A DNA stretch of 40,356 nt from Lachnospiraceae bacterium (GTDB lineage Bacteria; Bacillota; Clostridia; Lachnospirales; Lachnospiraceae): NCBI GenBank assembly GCA_009774625.1, contig VSOB01000023.1, positions 4,884-45,239 on the forward strand. The letters are read 5' to 3'. Both the position numbers and the translations under genes were made by a program. Shown piece after piece: positions 7,900-16,140 of the stretch. How positions within the stretch are numbered: the stretch's first letter is position 1; each line of letters starts with the position of its first letter. A model generated the notes under the pieces. The model was given only the letters and a program-made list of their open reading frames with translations, made no database searches and had not been told where the DNA came from.

Positions 7900-7922
7900 A
7901 AAGCCGTCTCCATTTCTTACTT

Positions 7923-8375
7923 TTATCCGGCAATATTGACGTGCATGCCGGAATAGACAGCGGAATCCGCTGTTTTCTTCCCTTTTTGATAGGGATTATC
8001 TTCATTAAAATACTTGATCTGTGTATTGGTTTCCCCACCGGAAACATAAGTGCGGCCGCATTCCGGGCAGACATTGGTCCGGATGGATACAGAAGCGGAA
8101 ATAACCTTTCCGTTTTCCATGGATGCCTTTTTAAAGGCGTTGTTTACATGCTCCTGCTCATGGGCCCTGACCCGGCTGCCGGACGCGTTGGGGGAAATAT
8201 GGGCGGCGGATTTAAAGGAAACCATTTCGTCGGAGCCGTCCTGATATTTCCGGTTTTTACAGGTTTCACATTCCGCAGGAGAAGATTTGCGTCCGGGAGA
8301 TTTGGCCGCAGATGCGCCGAAACCCATTGCCGAACCTGTCGTATCCTGATTGTTTCCGATTCCGTTGATTGTCAT
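7923..8375 (-). CDS. Small HExxH putative metalloprotease with zinc-type cysteines
   Basis: The 150-residue protein has two CxxC pairs, CETCKNRKYQDGSDE near residue 36 and CPECGRTYVSGG near 103, around a central HEQEHV, a HExxH zinc metallopeptidase signature. The arrangement resembles the SprA-related/CJM1_0395 group of putative metalloproteases (from memory; not searched). No signal peptide is evident, so it is probably cytoplasmic. The N-terminal 25 residues are Gly/Ala/Ser-rich and probably disordered. GAGGTGATCTT gives a good ribosome binding site. It lies between two genes for membrane proteins on the same strand. Proteolytic activity and target are inference only. Confidence 0.6.
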   Translation of the reverse strand: MTINGIGNNQDTTGSAMGFGASAAKSPGRKSSPAECETCKNRKYQDGSDEMVSFKSAAHISPNASGSRVRAHEQEHVNNAFKKASMENGKVISASVSIRTNVCPECGRTYVSGGETNTQIKYFNEDNPYQKGKKTADSAVYSGMHVNIAG

Positions 8376-8415
8376 AAGATCACCTCATTATAAAACTTTG
8401 TTTTGATTATTGCGC

Positions 8416-9081
8416 TCAATAATAAAACTCATAAAAATCGTCAAAGGATTCGCCATAATATTCTTCGTAAGTCTGGTTAAATTCTTCCATAAATGTTTCC
8501 GATGTAAAAAGGCAAATGCAAACTACAACAGTCAGCAGAAAGACAGCGCTGATGCTGCATATGGAAGTGGCCATTCCGGTCTTTGCATGAGAAGAAAACT
8601 GTTTGCCGCTGCCTCTGGAAAGCATAGCCAGCACGATGCTGACACCTCCCAATATAAAGGGCAGAATGGGAAACAGCAGTATAAAAATAAGAGACAAGGC
8701 ACTGAGAATACCCGTAATCATCGCAGCAGTTGCCATCGTATTATCGAACTGCCCTGTGGACCGGACATATATGGGCATATCAGCAGGGTATTGTCCTTTG
8801 GGGAAACCGTTGTGCGGACTGTTCTGAAAATATCCGTTCATTCCGCTCTGCGGGTTATTCTGAAAATTACCGTTTACGCCGTTTTGCGGGCCATTCCGAA
8901 AACTGCCGTTTGCGCTGAAACCGTCCTGAGAGTAGCCGTTTATGCTGTTTTGTAGATTATTCTGAAAACTGCCCGGCATGCTGCTTCGTGTATTGTCAGG
9001 GGCATTGTCGGCAGGATCGGTCCCGGTCTGGTCCGGCAGTTGGTCCTGAGTCTGACTCTGCGGGTTATTTTGAAAGTCCAT
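8416..9081 (-). CDS. Asn/Gln/Gly-rich repeat membrane protein
   Basis: The first about 105 of 221 residues are low-complexity, built from loose 11-12-residue repeats of the type NGxFQNxPQxG (for example NGNFQNNPQSGMNGYFQNSP). Two hydrophobic segments follow (about 115-150 and 165-195), then an acidic, Tyr/Phe-rich tail (EEYYGESFDDFYEFYY). This is the layout of small DUF4190-like membrane proteins with a disordered N-terminus; I do not recognise a specific family. The ATG follows AAGGGAG. It is the first gene of the leftward trio. The repeats show as imperfect DNA repeats of about 33-36 bp and may vary in length between strains. Confidence 0.75.
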   Translation of the reverse strand: MDFQNNPQSQTQDQLPDQTGTDPADNAPDNTRSSMPGSFQNNLQNSINGYSQDGFSANGSFRNGPQNGVNGNFQNNPQSGMNGYFQNSPHNGFPKGQYPADMPIYVRSTGQFDNTMATAAMITGILSALSLIFILLFPILPFILGGVSIVLAMLSRGSGKQFSSHAKTGMATSICSISAVFLLTVVVCICLFTSETFMEEFNQTYEEYYGESFDDFYEFYY

Positions 9082-9129
9082 GTGTATACTCCCTTGGTTT
9101 ATAAGTAAATGATATTGCGATCTATAGAT

Positions 9130-9158
9130 ATAGTAACACTTCCTGCGGGATATTTCAA
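9130..9158 (-). promoter_or_regulatory. Promoter for the leftward 9081-7177 operon
   Basis: On the - strand, TTGAAA (9158-9153), 17 bp, then TGT-TACTAT (-10 at 9135-9130) gives a good sigma-A promoter about 50 bases before the ATG at 9081. Confidence 0.6.
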
Positions 9159-9225
9159 ATATATTAGCATTTTTTTGTCTGTCCGGTCAGGGAAGCGGGA
9201 AATGAAAATCTCCGGCTGCTTTTGC

Positions 9226-9255
9226 TTGCAATCCGCCGCCGCTTTCCAGTATAAT
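9226..9255 (+). promoter_or_regulatory. Promoter for tex
   Basis: TTGCAA (9226-9231), 18 bp, TATAAT (9250-9255), 28 bases before the tex ATG. It is divergent from the promoter at 9130-9158. Confidence 0.65.
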
Positions 9256-9282
9256 GGGAAAGTATGTAAAGGAGTTATCGTT

Positions 9283-11640
9283 ATGGATATTATAGTAAAA
9301 TTGAAAGAGGAACTGAAGGTAGAAAAGTGGCAGGTGGAAGCGGCGGTTGCTCTGATCGATGAGGGCAATACGATTCCCTTTATTTCCAGATATCGGAAGG
9401 AGGCCACCGGCGCCCTGAATGATGAGGTACTGCGCAGCCTTCATGAGAGGCTTTCTTATCTGCGGAATCTGGAAGAGAAAAAAACACAGGTACTGGGCAG
9501 CATTGAGGAGCAGGGGAAGCTGACGGATGAACTGCGGGATAAAATCGCGGCAGCAGAAACCCTGGTGGCTGTGGAGGACTTGTATCGTCCATATCGTCCC
9601 AAACGAAAGACCAGAGCCAGCGTGGCTAAAGAAAGAGGACTTTTGCCGCTGGCGGAACTGCTTTTGGAACAGACTCTGACGGAGCCTGTGCTGGAGACGG
9701 CAGCGGCCTATGTGGATGAGGAAAAGGGGATAAAGACACCCCAGGAGGCACTGCAGGGTGCAGAAGATATTATTGCCGAAAGCATTTCCGATGATGCACA
9801 GTACCGGGCTTATATCCGGAAAGTGACATTTGACGAAGGAAAACTGACCAGCAGTGCCAGAGATGAAAAGGCGGAAAGCGTTTATGAAATGTATTATGAA
9901 TATGCCGAGCCGGTGAACGGAGCGGCAGGCCACAGAATACTTGCGCTGAACCGGGGAGAGAATGAGAAGTTTCTGAATGTGAAAGTGGAAGCGCCGGTGG
10001 AGCGGATTCTGCGGTATCTGGAAAAACAGGTGATTACCAGAGAAAATGCAGTGACGGCTCCTGTTTTGAAGGAGACCATTGCCGACAGCTATGACCGTCT
10101 GATTGCGCCTGCCATTGAACGGGACATCCGCAATGAGCTGACAGAAAAGGCGGAAAACGGTGCGATTACAGTATTCGGTAAAAATCTGGAGCAGCTTCTT
10201 TTACAGCCGCCGATTGCAGGCAAGACGGTTCTGGGCTGGGATCCTGCGTTCCGTACCGGCTGTAAGCTGGCAGTGGTGGATGCTACGGGAAAGGTTCTGG
10301 ATACGAAGGTGATCTACCCTACTGCACCGCAGAACAAGGTGGATCAGGCTAAGGCAGAGCTGAAAAAGCTGATTGACAGATATCAGGTGGATTTGATTTC
10401 AGTCGGGAACGGGACGGCTTCCCGTGAGTCCGAACAGGTAATCGTGGAGCTGTTAAAGGAGCTGGAAAGACCGGTACAGTATGTGATCGTCAATGAGGCA
10501 GGGGCTTCCGTGTATTCGGCCAGCAAGCTGGCCACCGAGGAATTTCCGGAATTTGATGTGGGACAGCGAAGCGCCGCTTCCATAGCAAGACGCCTGCAGG
10601 ACCCGTTGGCGGAGCTGGTAAAAATCGATCCAAAATCCATCGGCGTGGGGCAGTATCAGCATGATATGAACCAGAAGAAGCTGGGAGAAGCCCTGGGCGG
10701 TGTGGTAGAGGACTGTGTGAACCGGGTGGGTGTGGATCTGAACACGGCATCTGCTCCCTTATTGTCCTACATATCTGGTATTTCCAGGACGATAGCCAGA
10801 AACATTGTGGAGTATCGGGAGACAAACGGCAGATTTACCAATCGCAGACAGCTTTTGAAGGTAGCCAAGCTGGGACCGAAGGCCTTTGAGCAATGCGCAG
10901 GGTTTCTGCGGATACTGGGCGGAGACAATCCATTGGATGCCACCAGTGTCCATCCTGAATCCTATGAGGCGGCAGAAAAGCTGTTGGACAAACTGGGGCT
11001 TACCATGGCGGATGTAAGAGAAGCACAGAAAAAAGCGGCTGCGGAAAAGGGCAAAACAGGGCCGGTAAAGAAGGAAGCGGAGAAAAAGCCGAAAAAGAAT
11101 CAGTTTGTCATTCGTAATACCAACACTGCTATGGGAAAGGCTCTGGCGGCGGCTATGGGCGGTGTCACACTGGAAGGCGGCGGCCAGGAAGAGAAAAAAA
11201 GTGCCGGCGGTCACAGCCGTATGGGCGATCTGGAGCGGCGTGCGGGGGATAAAAAGAAGCTGGCGGCTGAGTTGGGCATTGGGGAATTGACCCTGACCGA
11301 TATACTGAAAGAGTTGGAAAAGCCTGCCAGGGACCCCAGAGACGATATGCCTGCCCCCATTCTGCGCAGTGATGTGCTGGATATAAAGGATCTGAAACCT
11401 GGAATGATCCTGAAAGGAACAGTCCGCAATGTAATCGACTTTGGTGTGTTTGTGGACATCGGAGTCCATCAGGACGGGTTGGTCCATATTTCAGAGATTA
11501 CGGACCGTTTTATCAAACATCCGTTGGAAGCTGTCCGGGTGGGCGATATTGTGGAAGTACAGGTGCTTTCGGTGGATGTGCCGAAAAAGCGCATTGGACT
11601 GACGATGAAGATCAGGGGAGATAAGAACGGCAGCCGATAA
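9283..11640 (+). CDS. tex: Tex family S1 RNA-binding protein
   Basis: The 785-residue protein has the Tex layout: an N-terminal helical domain (about 1-200; PFISRYRKEATGALNDEVLR), a YqgF/RNase H-like domain (about 320-450; LGWDPAFRTGCKLAVVDATG), helix-hairpin-helix motifs (about 485-560; VDLNTASAPLLSYISGIS) and a C-terminal S1 domain (about 705-775; GTVRNVIDFGVFVDIGVHQD). Tex-like proteins bind nucleic acid and are linked to transcription and stress tolerance. Between the helix-hairpin-helix region and S1 lies an unusually long Lys/Ala/Glu-rich linker (about 585-690), making the protein longer than Bacillus YdcI. The ATG at 9283 follows AAAGGAG. Confidence 0.93.
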   Translation: MDIIVKLKEELKVEKWQVEAAVALIDEGNTIPFISRYRKEATGALNDEVLRSLHERLSYLRNLEEKKTQVLGSIEEQGKLTDELRDKIAAAETLVAVEDLYRPYRPKRKTRASVAKERGLLPLAELLLEQTLTEPVLETAAAYVDEEKGIKTPQEALQGAEDIIAESISDDAQYRAYIRKVTFDEGKLTSSARDEKAESVYEMYYEYAEPVNGAAGHRILALNRGENEKFLNVKVEAPVERILRYLEKQVITRENAVTAPVLKETIADSYDRLIAPAIERDIRNELTEKAENGAITVFGKNLEQLLLQPPIAGKTVLGWDPAFRTGCKLAVVDATGKVLDTKVIYPTAPQNKVDQAKAELKKLIDRYQVDLISVGNGTASRESEQVIVELLKELERPVQYVIVNEAGASVYSASKLATEEFPEFDVGQRSAASIARRLQDPLAELVKIDPKSIGVGQYQHDMNQKKLGEALGGVVEDCVNRVGVDLNTASAPLLSYISGISRTIARNIVEYRETNGRFTNRRQLLKVAKLGPKAFEQCAGFLRILGGDNPLDATSVHPESYEAAEKLLDKLGLTMADVREAQKKAAAEKGKTGPVKKEAEKKPKKNQFVIRNTNTAMGKALAAAMGGVTLEGGGQEEKKSAGGHSRMGDLERRAGDKKKLAAELGIGELTLTDILKELEKPARDPRDDMPAPILRSDVLDIKDLKPGMILKGTVRNVIDFGVFVDIGVHQDGLVHISEITDRFIKHPLEAVRVGDIVEVQVLSVDVPKKRIGLTMKIRGDKNGSR

Positions 11641-11680
11641 AATCGGGAAAAGAAGCAGGATGAAAACAGGAATCACCAAT

Positions 11681-11729
11681 ACACAGAGCGCAGAAAGCTG
11701 CTGAAGGCCCACTGCGCTCTGTGTGTTTT
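11681..11729 (+). terminator. Terminator after tex
   Basis: ACACAGAGCGCAG (11681-11693) pairs perfectly with CTGCGCTCTGTGT (11712-11724), a 13-bp stem with an 18-base loop, followed by GTTTT. Confidence 0.75.
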
Positions 11730-11758
11730 GCATTCGGCATATCTTATATCAAAACTGG

Positions 11759-11787
11759 TTGTTGCAGAAAGACGGATGTGGTATAGT
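11759..11787 (+). promoter_or_regulatory. Promoter for the ECF S-component gene
   Basis: TTGTTG (11759-11764), 17 bp, TGG-TATAGT (-10 at 11782-11787, extended). The ATG lies 34 bases further on. I see no FMN-type riboswitch in this short leader. Confidence 0.55.
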
Positions 11788-11820
11788 AATGAGAAATACA
11801 GGAAAGAAGAGGAATGCAGC

Positions 11821-12564
11821 ATGGAAAAGACGTTACTGCAGTCTGTTATGGAAAATGCAGTATTTTTAGCACAGTTTATTGTGATTGTAATGATATTGGT
11901 ATTTGTTTCGTATCTGATGGAAAAGGCATCGGTGAAAAGGACGGGGAGTAGGGAACGGATTTTAAGTACCAGAAAAGTGGCTGTCTGCGGTATGTTTGCG
12001 GCAATCGCAGCGGTGCTGATGGTATTGGAAATGCCGGTGCCTTTTGCACCGCCTTTTTATGCTCTGGATCTCAGTGAATTGCCGGCCTTGGTGGGTACAT
12101 TTGCGTTTGGCCCGGTGGCAGGGGTACTGATCGAATTTTGTAAAGTGATTTTAAAGATTCTGTTCAAACCCAGTACGACGGCATTCGTGGGAGAGCTGGC
12201 CAATTTTGTGATCGGGTGCAGCTATCTTTTGCCCGCATCTGCGGTTTATCTCTTACATAAAAGCCGGAAAAATGCGGTGATTGCCATGCTGGTGGGGACG
12301 ATTTGTATGACAGTGTTCGGGACAGCCTTCAATGCGGTTTATCTTCTGCCCAAGTTTGCGCAGATGTTTCATATGCCGATGGAAGCGATCATTGCGATGG
12401 GAACGGAGATCAATCCGTCGATCCGCAGTGTGACCAGTCTTGTGGTTTTGGCTGTGGCGCCGCTGAATCTTTTAAAAGGCGGACTGGTGTCGGTGATTAC
12501 CCTGCTGATCTATAAGAAAATCAGTCCTATTATGAAAGAAGGCATGAAGAAGCAGGGAAGATAA
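11821..12564 (+). CDS. ECF transporter S component, RibU-like
   Basis: This 247-residue membrane protein is the substrate-binding S component of an energy-coupling-factor vitamin transporter. The strongest clue is the stretch FAPPFYALDLSELPALVGTF followed by AFGPVAGVLIEFCKVILK, matching riboflavin transporter RibU, in which the KLDLSDIPAL-type segment lines the site. It has an additional N-terminal hydrophobic helix (about 12-35) before the usual six. EcfA and EcfT genes are not nearby, as is usual for group II S components sharing a common module. The ATG at 11821 follows AAGAGGAATGCAGC. Riboflavin is the likely substrate, but related flavins or other vitamins are possible. Confidence 0.8.
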   Translation: MEKTLLQSVMENAVFLAQFIVIVMILVFVSYLMEKASVKRTGSRERILSTRKVAVCGMFAAIAAVLMVLEMPVPFAPPFYALDLSELPALVGTFAFGPVAGVLIEFCKVILKILFKPSTTAFVGELANFVIGCSYLLPASAVYLLHKSRKNAVIAMLVGTICMTVFGTAFNAVYLLPKFAQMFHMPMEAIIAMGTEINPSIRSVTSLVVLAVAPLNLLKGGLVSVITLLIYKKISPIMKEGMKKQGR

Positions 12565-12595
12565 GAGGGAAAACAGCCTGCCGGAAAGGATGGGT

Positions 12596-13123
12596 ATGCG
12601 AATCAGAAAAGCGCGGGAAGAGGATATCCGGGCATTGCTGGATATCTATAATGAGGAAGTACTGGACGGGATTGCCACTCTGGATCTGCGGCCCAGGACT
12701 TACGAGGAATGGCAGCAGTGGTTTGCCATGCACAACACAGGAAATCATCCACTGTATGTGGCGGAAACAGAGGGAGGCAGCAAGCGGGGGACGGAGGTAA
12801 GTGCGGGAGAGATCGCAGGCTACGCCAGTCTCTCCACGTATCGGGAGAAGGAAGCCTACTGTAGTACGGTGGAACTGTCTGTCTATATCGGGAAGAAATA
12901 CAGAAGGCAGGGAGTTGCCACAGCATTGATGGAACGGATACTGGAAGAGGCCCGCGGGGATGAACGGACCCATACAGTGGTTTCCGTGATCACTGCCGGG
13001 AATGAGGCCAGCGTATGTCTGCACGAAAAATTTGGGTTTACCTATTGCGGAACCATCCGGGAAGCAGGGATGAAATTCGGCAGGTATCTGGATATTGAAA
13101 ATTACAGTCTGCCGGTTTCCTGA
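12596..13123 (+). CDS. GNAT N-acetyltransferase, phosphinothricin acetyltransferase-like
   Basis: The 175-residue enzyme has the GNAT acetyl-CoA fold: MRIRKAREEDIRALLDIYNE at the start, the core VELSVYIGKKYRRQGVATAL with the R/Q-x-x-G-x-G/A pyrophosphate-binding loop, and the later NEASVCLHEKFGFTYCGT. This pattern is close to the phosphinothricin/methionine-sulfoximine acetyltransferase (YncA/MnaT) subgroup. These act on small amino acid analogues; the natural substrate here is unknown. A short hydrophilic insertion (about residues 58-72) is not typical. The ATG at 12596 is better spaced from GGAAAGGA than the one at 12590. It follows the ECF gene by 31 bases and may be co-transcribed. Confidence 0.85.
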   Translation: MRIRKAREEDIRALLDIYNEEVLDGIATLDLRPRTYEEWQQWFAMHNTGNHPLYVAETEGGSKRGTEVSAGEIAGYASLSTYREKEAYCSTVELSVYIGKKYRRQGVATALMERILEEARGDERTHTVVSVITAGNEASVCLHEKFGFTYCGTIREAGMKFGRYLDIENYSLPVS

Positions 13124-13159
13124 AATAATAGAGTCAGAACGAAAACAGGAGGGATAAGG

Positions 13160-14194
13160 ATGGAAACAGTAACACTTGGAATGACTGGCATGACAGTGAA
13201 CAAAAACGGTTTCGGAGCGCTGCCGGTTCAGCGTATTTCCACAGAGTCTGCGGTGCGGCTGCTTCGAAAGGCATATGACGCAGGCATCACTTTTTTTGAT
13301 ACGGCCAGGTTTTATACGGACAGTGAGGAAAAGGTGGGAAAAGCCTTCGCAGGGATGCGGACACAGGTATATCTTGCCACCAAGACCGGTGCAGTCACAG
13401 CGGAGGGATTCTGGGCGGATCTGGAGACTTCCCTGCACAATCTGCAGACAGAGTATGTGGATCTGTATCAGTTTCATAACCCGGCTTTTTGTCCTGTGCC
13501 GGGAGACGGCAGCGGTCTGTATGAGGCTATGCTGGAGGCAAAGGAAAAAGGAATGGTACGGCATATCGGCATCACCAATCACCGTCTGTCTGTGGCAAAG
13601 GAGGCGATCGCTTCCGGCCTGTATGAAACACTGCAGTTTCCGTTCTGTTATCTGAGCGGGGAAAAGGAGCGTTCCCTGGTAAACGCCTGCAAAGAGAAAA
13701 ATATGGGCTTTATTGCCATGAAGGCATTGTCCGGCGGGCTGATTACCGATTCGGCGGCTGCATACGCATTTCTGGCTCAGTATGACAACGTACTGCCGAT
13801 CTGGGGCATACAGCGGGAGCAGGAACTGGATGAGTTTATTTCCTATATTCATAATCCGCCGGCTATGACAGAGGAGATCAGCGGACTGATAGAGCAGGAC
13901 AGGCAGGAGCTGAGCGGAGAGTTCTGCCGGGGCTGCGGGTATTGTATGCCCTGTCCGGCCGGTATCGAAATCAACAATTGCGCTAGAATGTCACTGCTGC
14001 TGCGCCGCTCACCGTCACAGCTCCAGTTGACACAGGAAGTGCAGGAAAAAATGAAAAAGATAGAAGCCTGCCTGCACTGCAATCAGTGCAGGAGCAAGTG
14101 CCCCTATGAGCTGGATACACCGGCGCTTCTGGAGAAAAACTATGAGGACTATAAGCGGGTGCTGGCAGGTGAGATCAATGTGGAAACGGTATGA
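13160..14194 (+). CDS. Aldo/keto reductase with C-terminal 4Fe-4S cysteines
   Basis: The 344-residue protein joins an aldo/keto reductase barrel (about 1-255) to a ferredoxin-like tail. The catalytic tetrad can be traced: Asp in FFDTARFY, Tyr in the same motif, Lys in YLATKTG and His in LYQFHNP. The tail has CRGCGYCMPCPAGIEI and CLHCNQCRSKCPYE, two Cys clusters typical of Clostridia AKR/4Fe-4S fusions. It probably reduces an unknown carbonyl with NAD(P)H or an iron-sulphur partner. CAGGAGGG precedes the ATG. Its stop codon abuts the stop of the opposite-strand EamA gene with no gap, leaving no room for a terminator between them. Confidence 0.92.
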   Translation: METVTLGMTGMTVNKNGFGALPVQRISTESAVRLLRKAYDAGITFFDTARFYTDSEEKVGKAFAGMRTQVYLATKTGAVTAEGFWADLETSLHNLQTEYVDLYQFHNPAFCPVPGDGSGLYEAMLEAKEKGMVRHIGITNHRLSVAKEAIASGLYETLQFPFCYLSGEKERSLVNACKEKNMGFIAMKALSGGLITDSAAAYAFLAQYDNVLPIWGIQREQELDEFISYIHNPPAMTEEISGLIEQDRQELSGEFCRGCGYCMPCPAGIEINNCARMSLLLRRSPSQLQLTQEVQEKMKKIEACLHCNQCRSKCPYELDTPALLEKNYEDYKRVLAGEINVETV

Positions 14195-15085
14195 TTAACT
14201 GCGGCGGTTCATCCAGAGGATGGACAGAAGCACCAGCAGGATGCCCAGCAGATGGATGACTCCCAGCTCTTCTTTGTATACAAAGATGCCGATCAGAGCG
14301 GATACCACTGTTTCCATAGAAGCGAATACGGGTACCCTGCCGGTTTCCCGGATTTTGCTGACTCCGTGGTAATACAGAAGATATCCCAGTGAGGTGGGAA
14401 GGAGCGCATATAAGAATCCTGTTACTGCGAGTCCCGGAGAAATCGGTGCAGGGGTCTTTTGGAAGAGCAGGGAAAGAAACAGGAACAGGGAAGCAAACAG
14501 GTAGCTGTAGGCGCTTATGACAAAGGAGTTTGCGCCGTCAGCGGCCAGCCTGCCGATAATGGCTGTCAGGGAATAGCAGAAGCCGGCGGCAATGCCGCAC
14601 AGAATGCCGGTCAGGGAAAGGTGCAGGGCATTGGCGCTGCCGCCGGTTACTGTCAGGATGCAGCCGACGACGTTGAGCAGTATGGCAAAGAGCTTTGCTC
14701 TGGTCACTGTCTCGGAAAACAGGAGGACAGAGAGCAGGAAGGTAAAGACAGGGGCGATGTTAAGCAGTACTGCACTGACAGACACTCCGGTCAGTGTAAC
14801 GGCAAGACTGTAACATATATTATAGATCCCGTGACAGATCAGACCCAGCAGGGCACAGGAAAACAGCGTTTTTCTGCCGATCAGGAAAGCACGCAGGCCG
14901 AAACGGCAGACGGTGAGCAGGGTCAGGATCAGAACGGCAAAAAACATCCGCAGAAAGCTGATCTGAGCCGATGTGGCGCCGCAGGATTCCATTTCTTTGA
15001 CAAAGACCCCGATGGTACCCCACAGGGTTCCTGCCAGAAAAACGAGAAACAAACCAAAAGATTCAGAATTGTCGGTATATCGCAT
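14195..15085 (-). CDS. EamA/DMT family transporter
   Basis: A second drug/metabolite transporter, 296 residues with about ten helices and two EamA repeats (LVFLAGTLWGTIGVFVKEME early; LTGILCGIAAGFCYSLTAII in the middle). The C-terminus ends in a short basic tail (MNRRS). It is convergent with the aldo/keto reductase gene, the stop codons being immediately adjacent. AAGGAGCC lies 7 bases before the ATG. Substrate unknown; not a close copy of the transporter at 1198-2112. Confidence 0.9.
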   Translation of the reverse strand: MRYTDNSESFGLFLVFLAGTLWGTIGVFVKEMESCGATSAQISFLRMFFAVLILTLLTVCRFGLRAFLIGRKTLFSCALLGLICHGIYNICYSLAVTLTGVSVSAVLLNIAPVFTFLLSVLLFSETVTRAKLFAILLNVVGCILTVTGGSANALHLSLTGILCGIAAGFCYSLTAIIGRLAADGANSFVISAYSYLFASLFLFLSLLFQKTPAPISPGLAVTGFLYALLPTSLGYLLYYHGVSKIRETGRVPVFASMETVVSALIGIFVYKEELGVIHLLGILLVLLSILWMNRRS

Positions 15086-15212
15086 GACAGAAGGCTCCTT
15101 TTAGGTATGGCGGTGGCCATACAGTGTACTGCCTTATTTTATCTCTTCGGCAGAGCAGGAGCAAGTGCATTTTAAAAAGCCGGGGGATGGGAAACCGAAA
15201 GGAGGACATAGT

Positions 15213-15512
15213 ATGAAAACAGAAAAGGACAGACAAGAGCTGCCTTCCGGTCACGGAGCGGCTGCATTGTTTTTAATAGTTGCCGCAGGGTTTGCGGGGG
15301 CTGTACTTTACGGCGCTTTGAAATGGAAGGGGAAAAGGGCCGCCGCCATTTCCATTATCGGGGGTGCGGATGGCCCCACTTCTATCTTTCTGGCCGGGAA
15401 AGTGGGAGATTTATATTCCGTTGGGGCAGGCGCGGCAGGTGTTGTTCTGCTGCTGATTCTGGGTATCTGGTTTTTCATACGCAGAAAGGGAAAGAAAGAG
15501 GGAAAGAAATGA
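15213..15512 (+). CDS. 99-residue two-helix protein with decarboxylase beta-subunit motif
   Basis: The protein has a hydrophobic helix (about 15-37), a short loop, SIIGGADGPTSIFLAG (residues 47-62), a second helix (about 70-90) and a basic tail (RRKGKKEGKK). GGADGPT is the hallmark of the beta subunit of Na+-pumping decarboxylases (OadB/GcdB/MmdB), where its Asp is implicated in Na+ translocation. That subunit has many helices and around 400 residues; here only the motif and one helix on each side remain. AAAGGAGG gives a strong start at 15213, and the ATGA overlap couples it to the HD gene, so it looks like a maintained small gene, not debris. No alpha or gamma subunit gene is nearby. Confidence 0.75.
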   Translation: MKTEKDRQELPSGHGAAALFLIVAAGFAGAVLYGALKWKGKRAAAISIIGGADGPTSIFLAGKVGDLYSVGAGAAGVVLLLILGIWFFIRRKGKKEGKK

Positions 15513-16015
15513 AGCAGAACCGATTGCTGCAGGCTATGTTTGCGCATGACAGAGGGGATCCGAAAAGGATACAGCATATGCTGAAGGTGTACCAGTTTGC
15601 AAAACTGATCGGAGAGGAAGAAGGGCTGGAAGCCGGAGAGCAGTTGATACTGGAAACGGCGGCGATCGTACATGACATCGGCATCAGGCCGGCGGAGGAA
15701 CGGTACGGGAGCTGCAGCGGAAAACTGCAGGAGCAGGAAGGCCCGCCGGAAGCACAGAGGCTGCTGACGGAACTGGGCTATGATAAGGATGTGGTGCAGC
15801 GGGTGTCCTGGCTGGTGGGACACCATCATACTTATACGGATGTAAAGGGGAAGGATTATCAGATTTTGCTGGAAGCGGATTTTCTGGTGAATCTGTTTGA
15901 GGACGGCTGCGGCAGGGAAATGATACGGCATACATATCGCAGCATTTTCCGGACAGAAGCCGGAAAACGGATTTTCAGGATCATGTTTGGCGAACCTGAC
16001 CGAATGGAGGAATGA
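15509..16015 (+). CDS. HD-domain phosphohydrolase
   Basis: The 168-residue protein shows the HD metal-binding pattern: His23 in IQHMLKVYQF, His55-Asp56 in AAIVHDIGI, the GHHHTYTDV group near residue 103 and Asp in LLEADFLVNL. Such domains hydrolyse phosphate esters of nucleotides or related compounds; the substrate is not apparent. The ATG at 15509 overlaps the stop of the small OadB-motif gene in ATGA, implying coupled translation. The N-terminus starts at a normal place for the family. The terminator at 16086-16128 closes the unit. Confidence 0.88.
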   Translation: MKQNRLLQAMFAHDRGDPKRIQHMLKVYQFAKLIGEEEGLEAGEQLILETAAIVHDIGIRPAEERYGSCSGKLQEQEGPPEAQRLLTELGYDKDVVQRVSWLVGHHHTYTDVKGKDYQILLEADFLVNLFEDGCGREMIRHTYRSIFRTEAGKRIFRIMFGEPDRMEE

Positions 16016-16085
16016 CGGGGCAGCGATACAACGAAGAAGGAAGTATGTATCTGTATTTTTTTCTATAGAATATGATGATAGAAAA

Positions 16086-16128
16086 AGCGCCTCATGCATC
16101 CTGAAAAGGGTGTATGGGGCGCTGTATT
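16086..16128. terminator. Bidirectional terminator between HD gene and chemoreceptor
   Basis: A 16-bp stem with several G-U pairs joins 16086-16101 (AGCGCCTCATGCATCC) and 16108-16123, with loop TGAAAA. It is flanked by AAAAA on the left and GTATTTTTA on the right, so it can stop transcription from both convergent genes. Confidence 0.85.
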
Positions 16129-16140
16129 TTTATCGCCGGT

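Noticed and set aside
11765..11820. FMN riboswitch before the RibU-like gene
   Set aside because: The leader is under 35 bases and has none of the conserved FMN-element stems.
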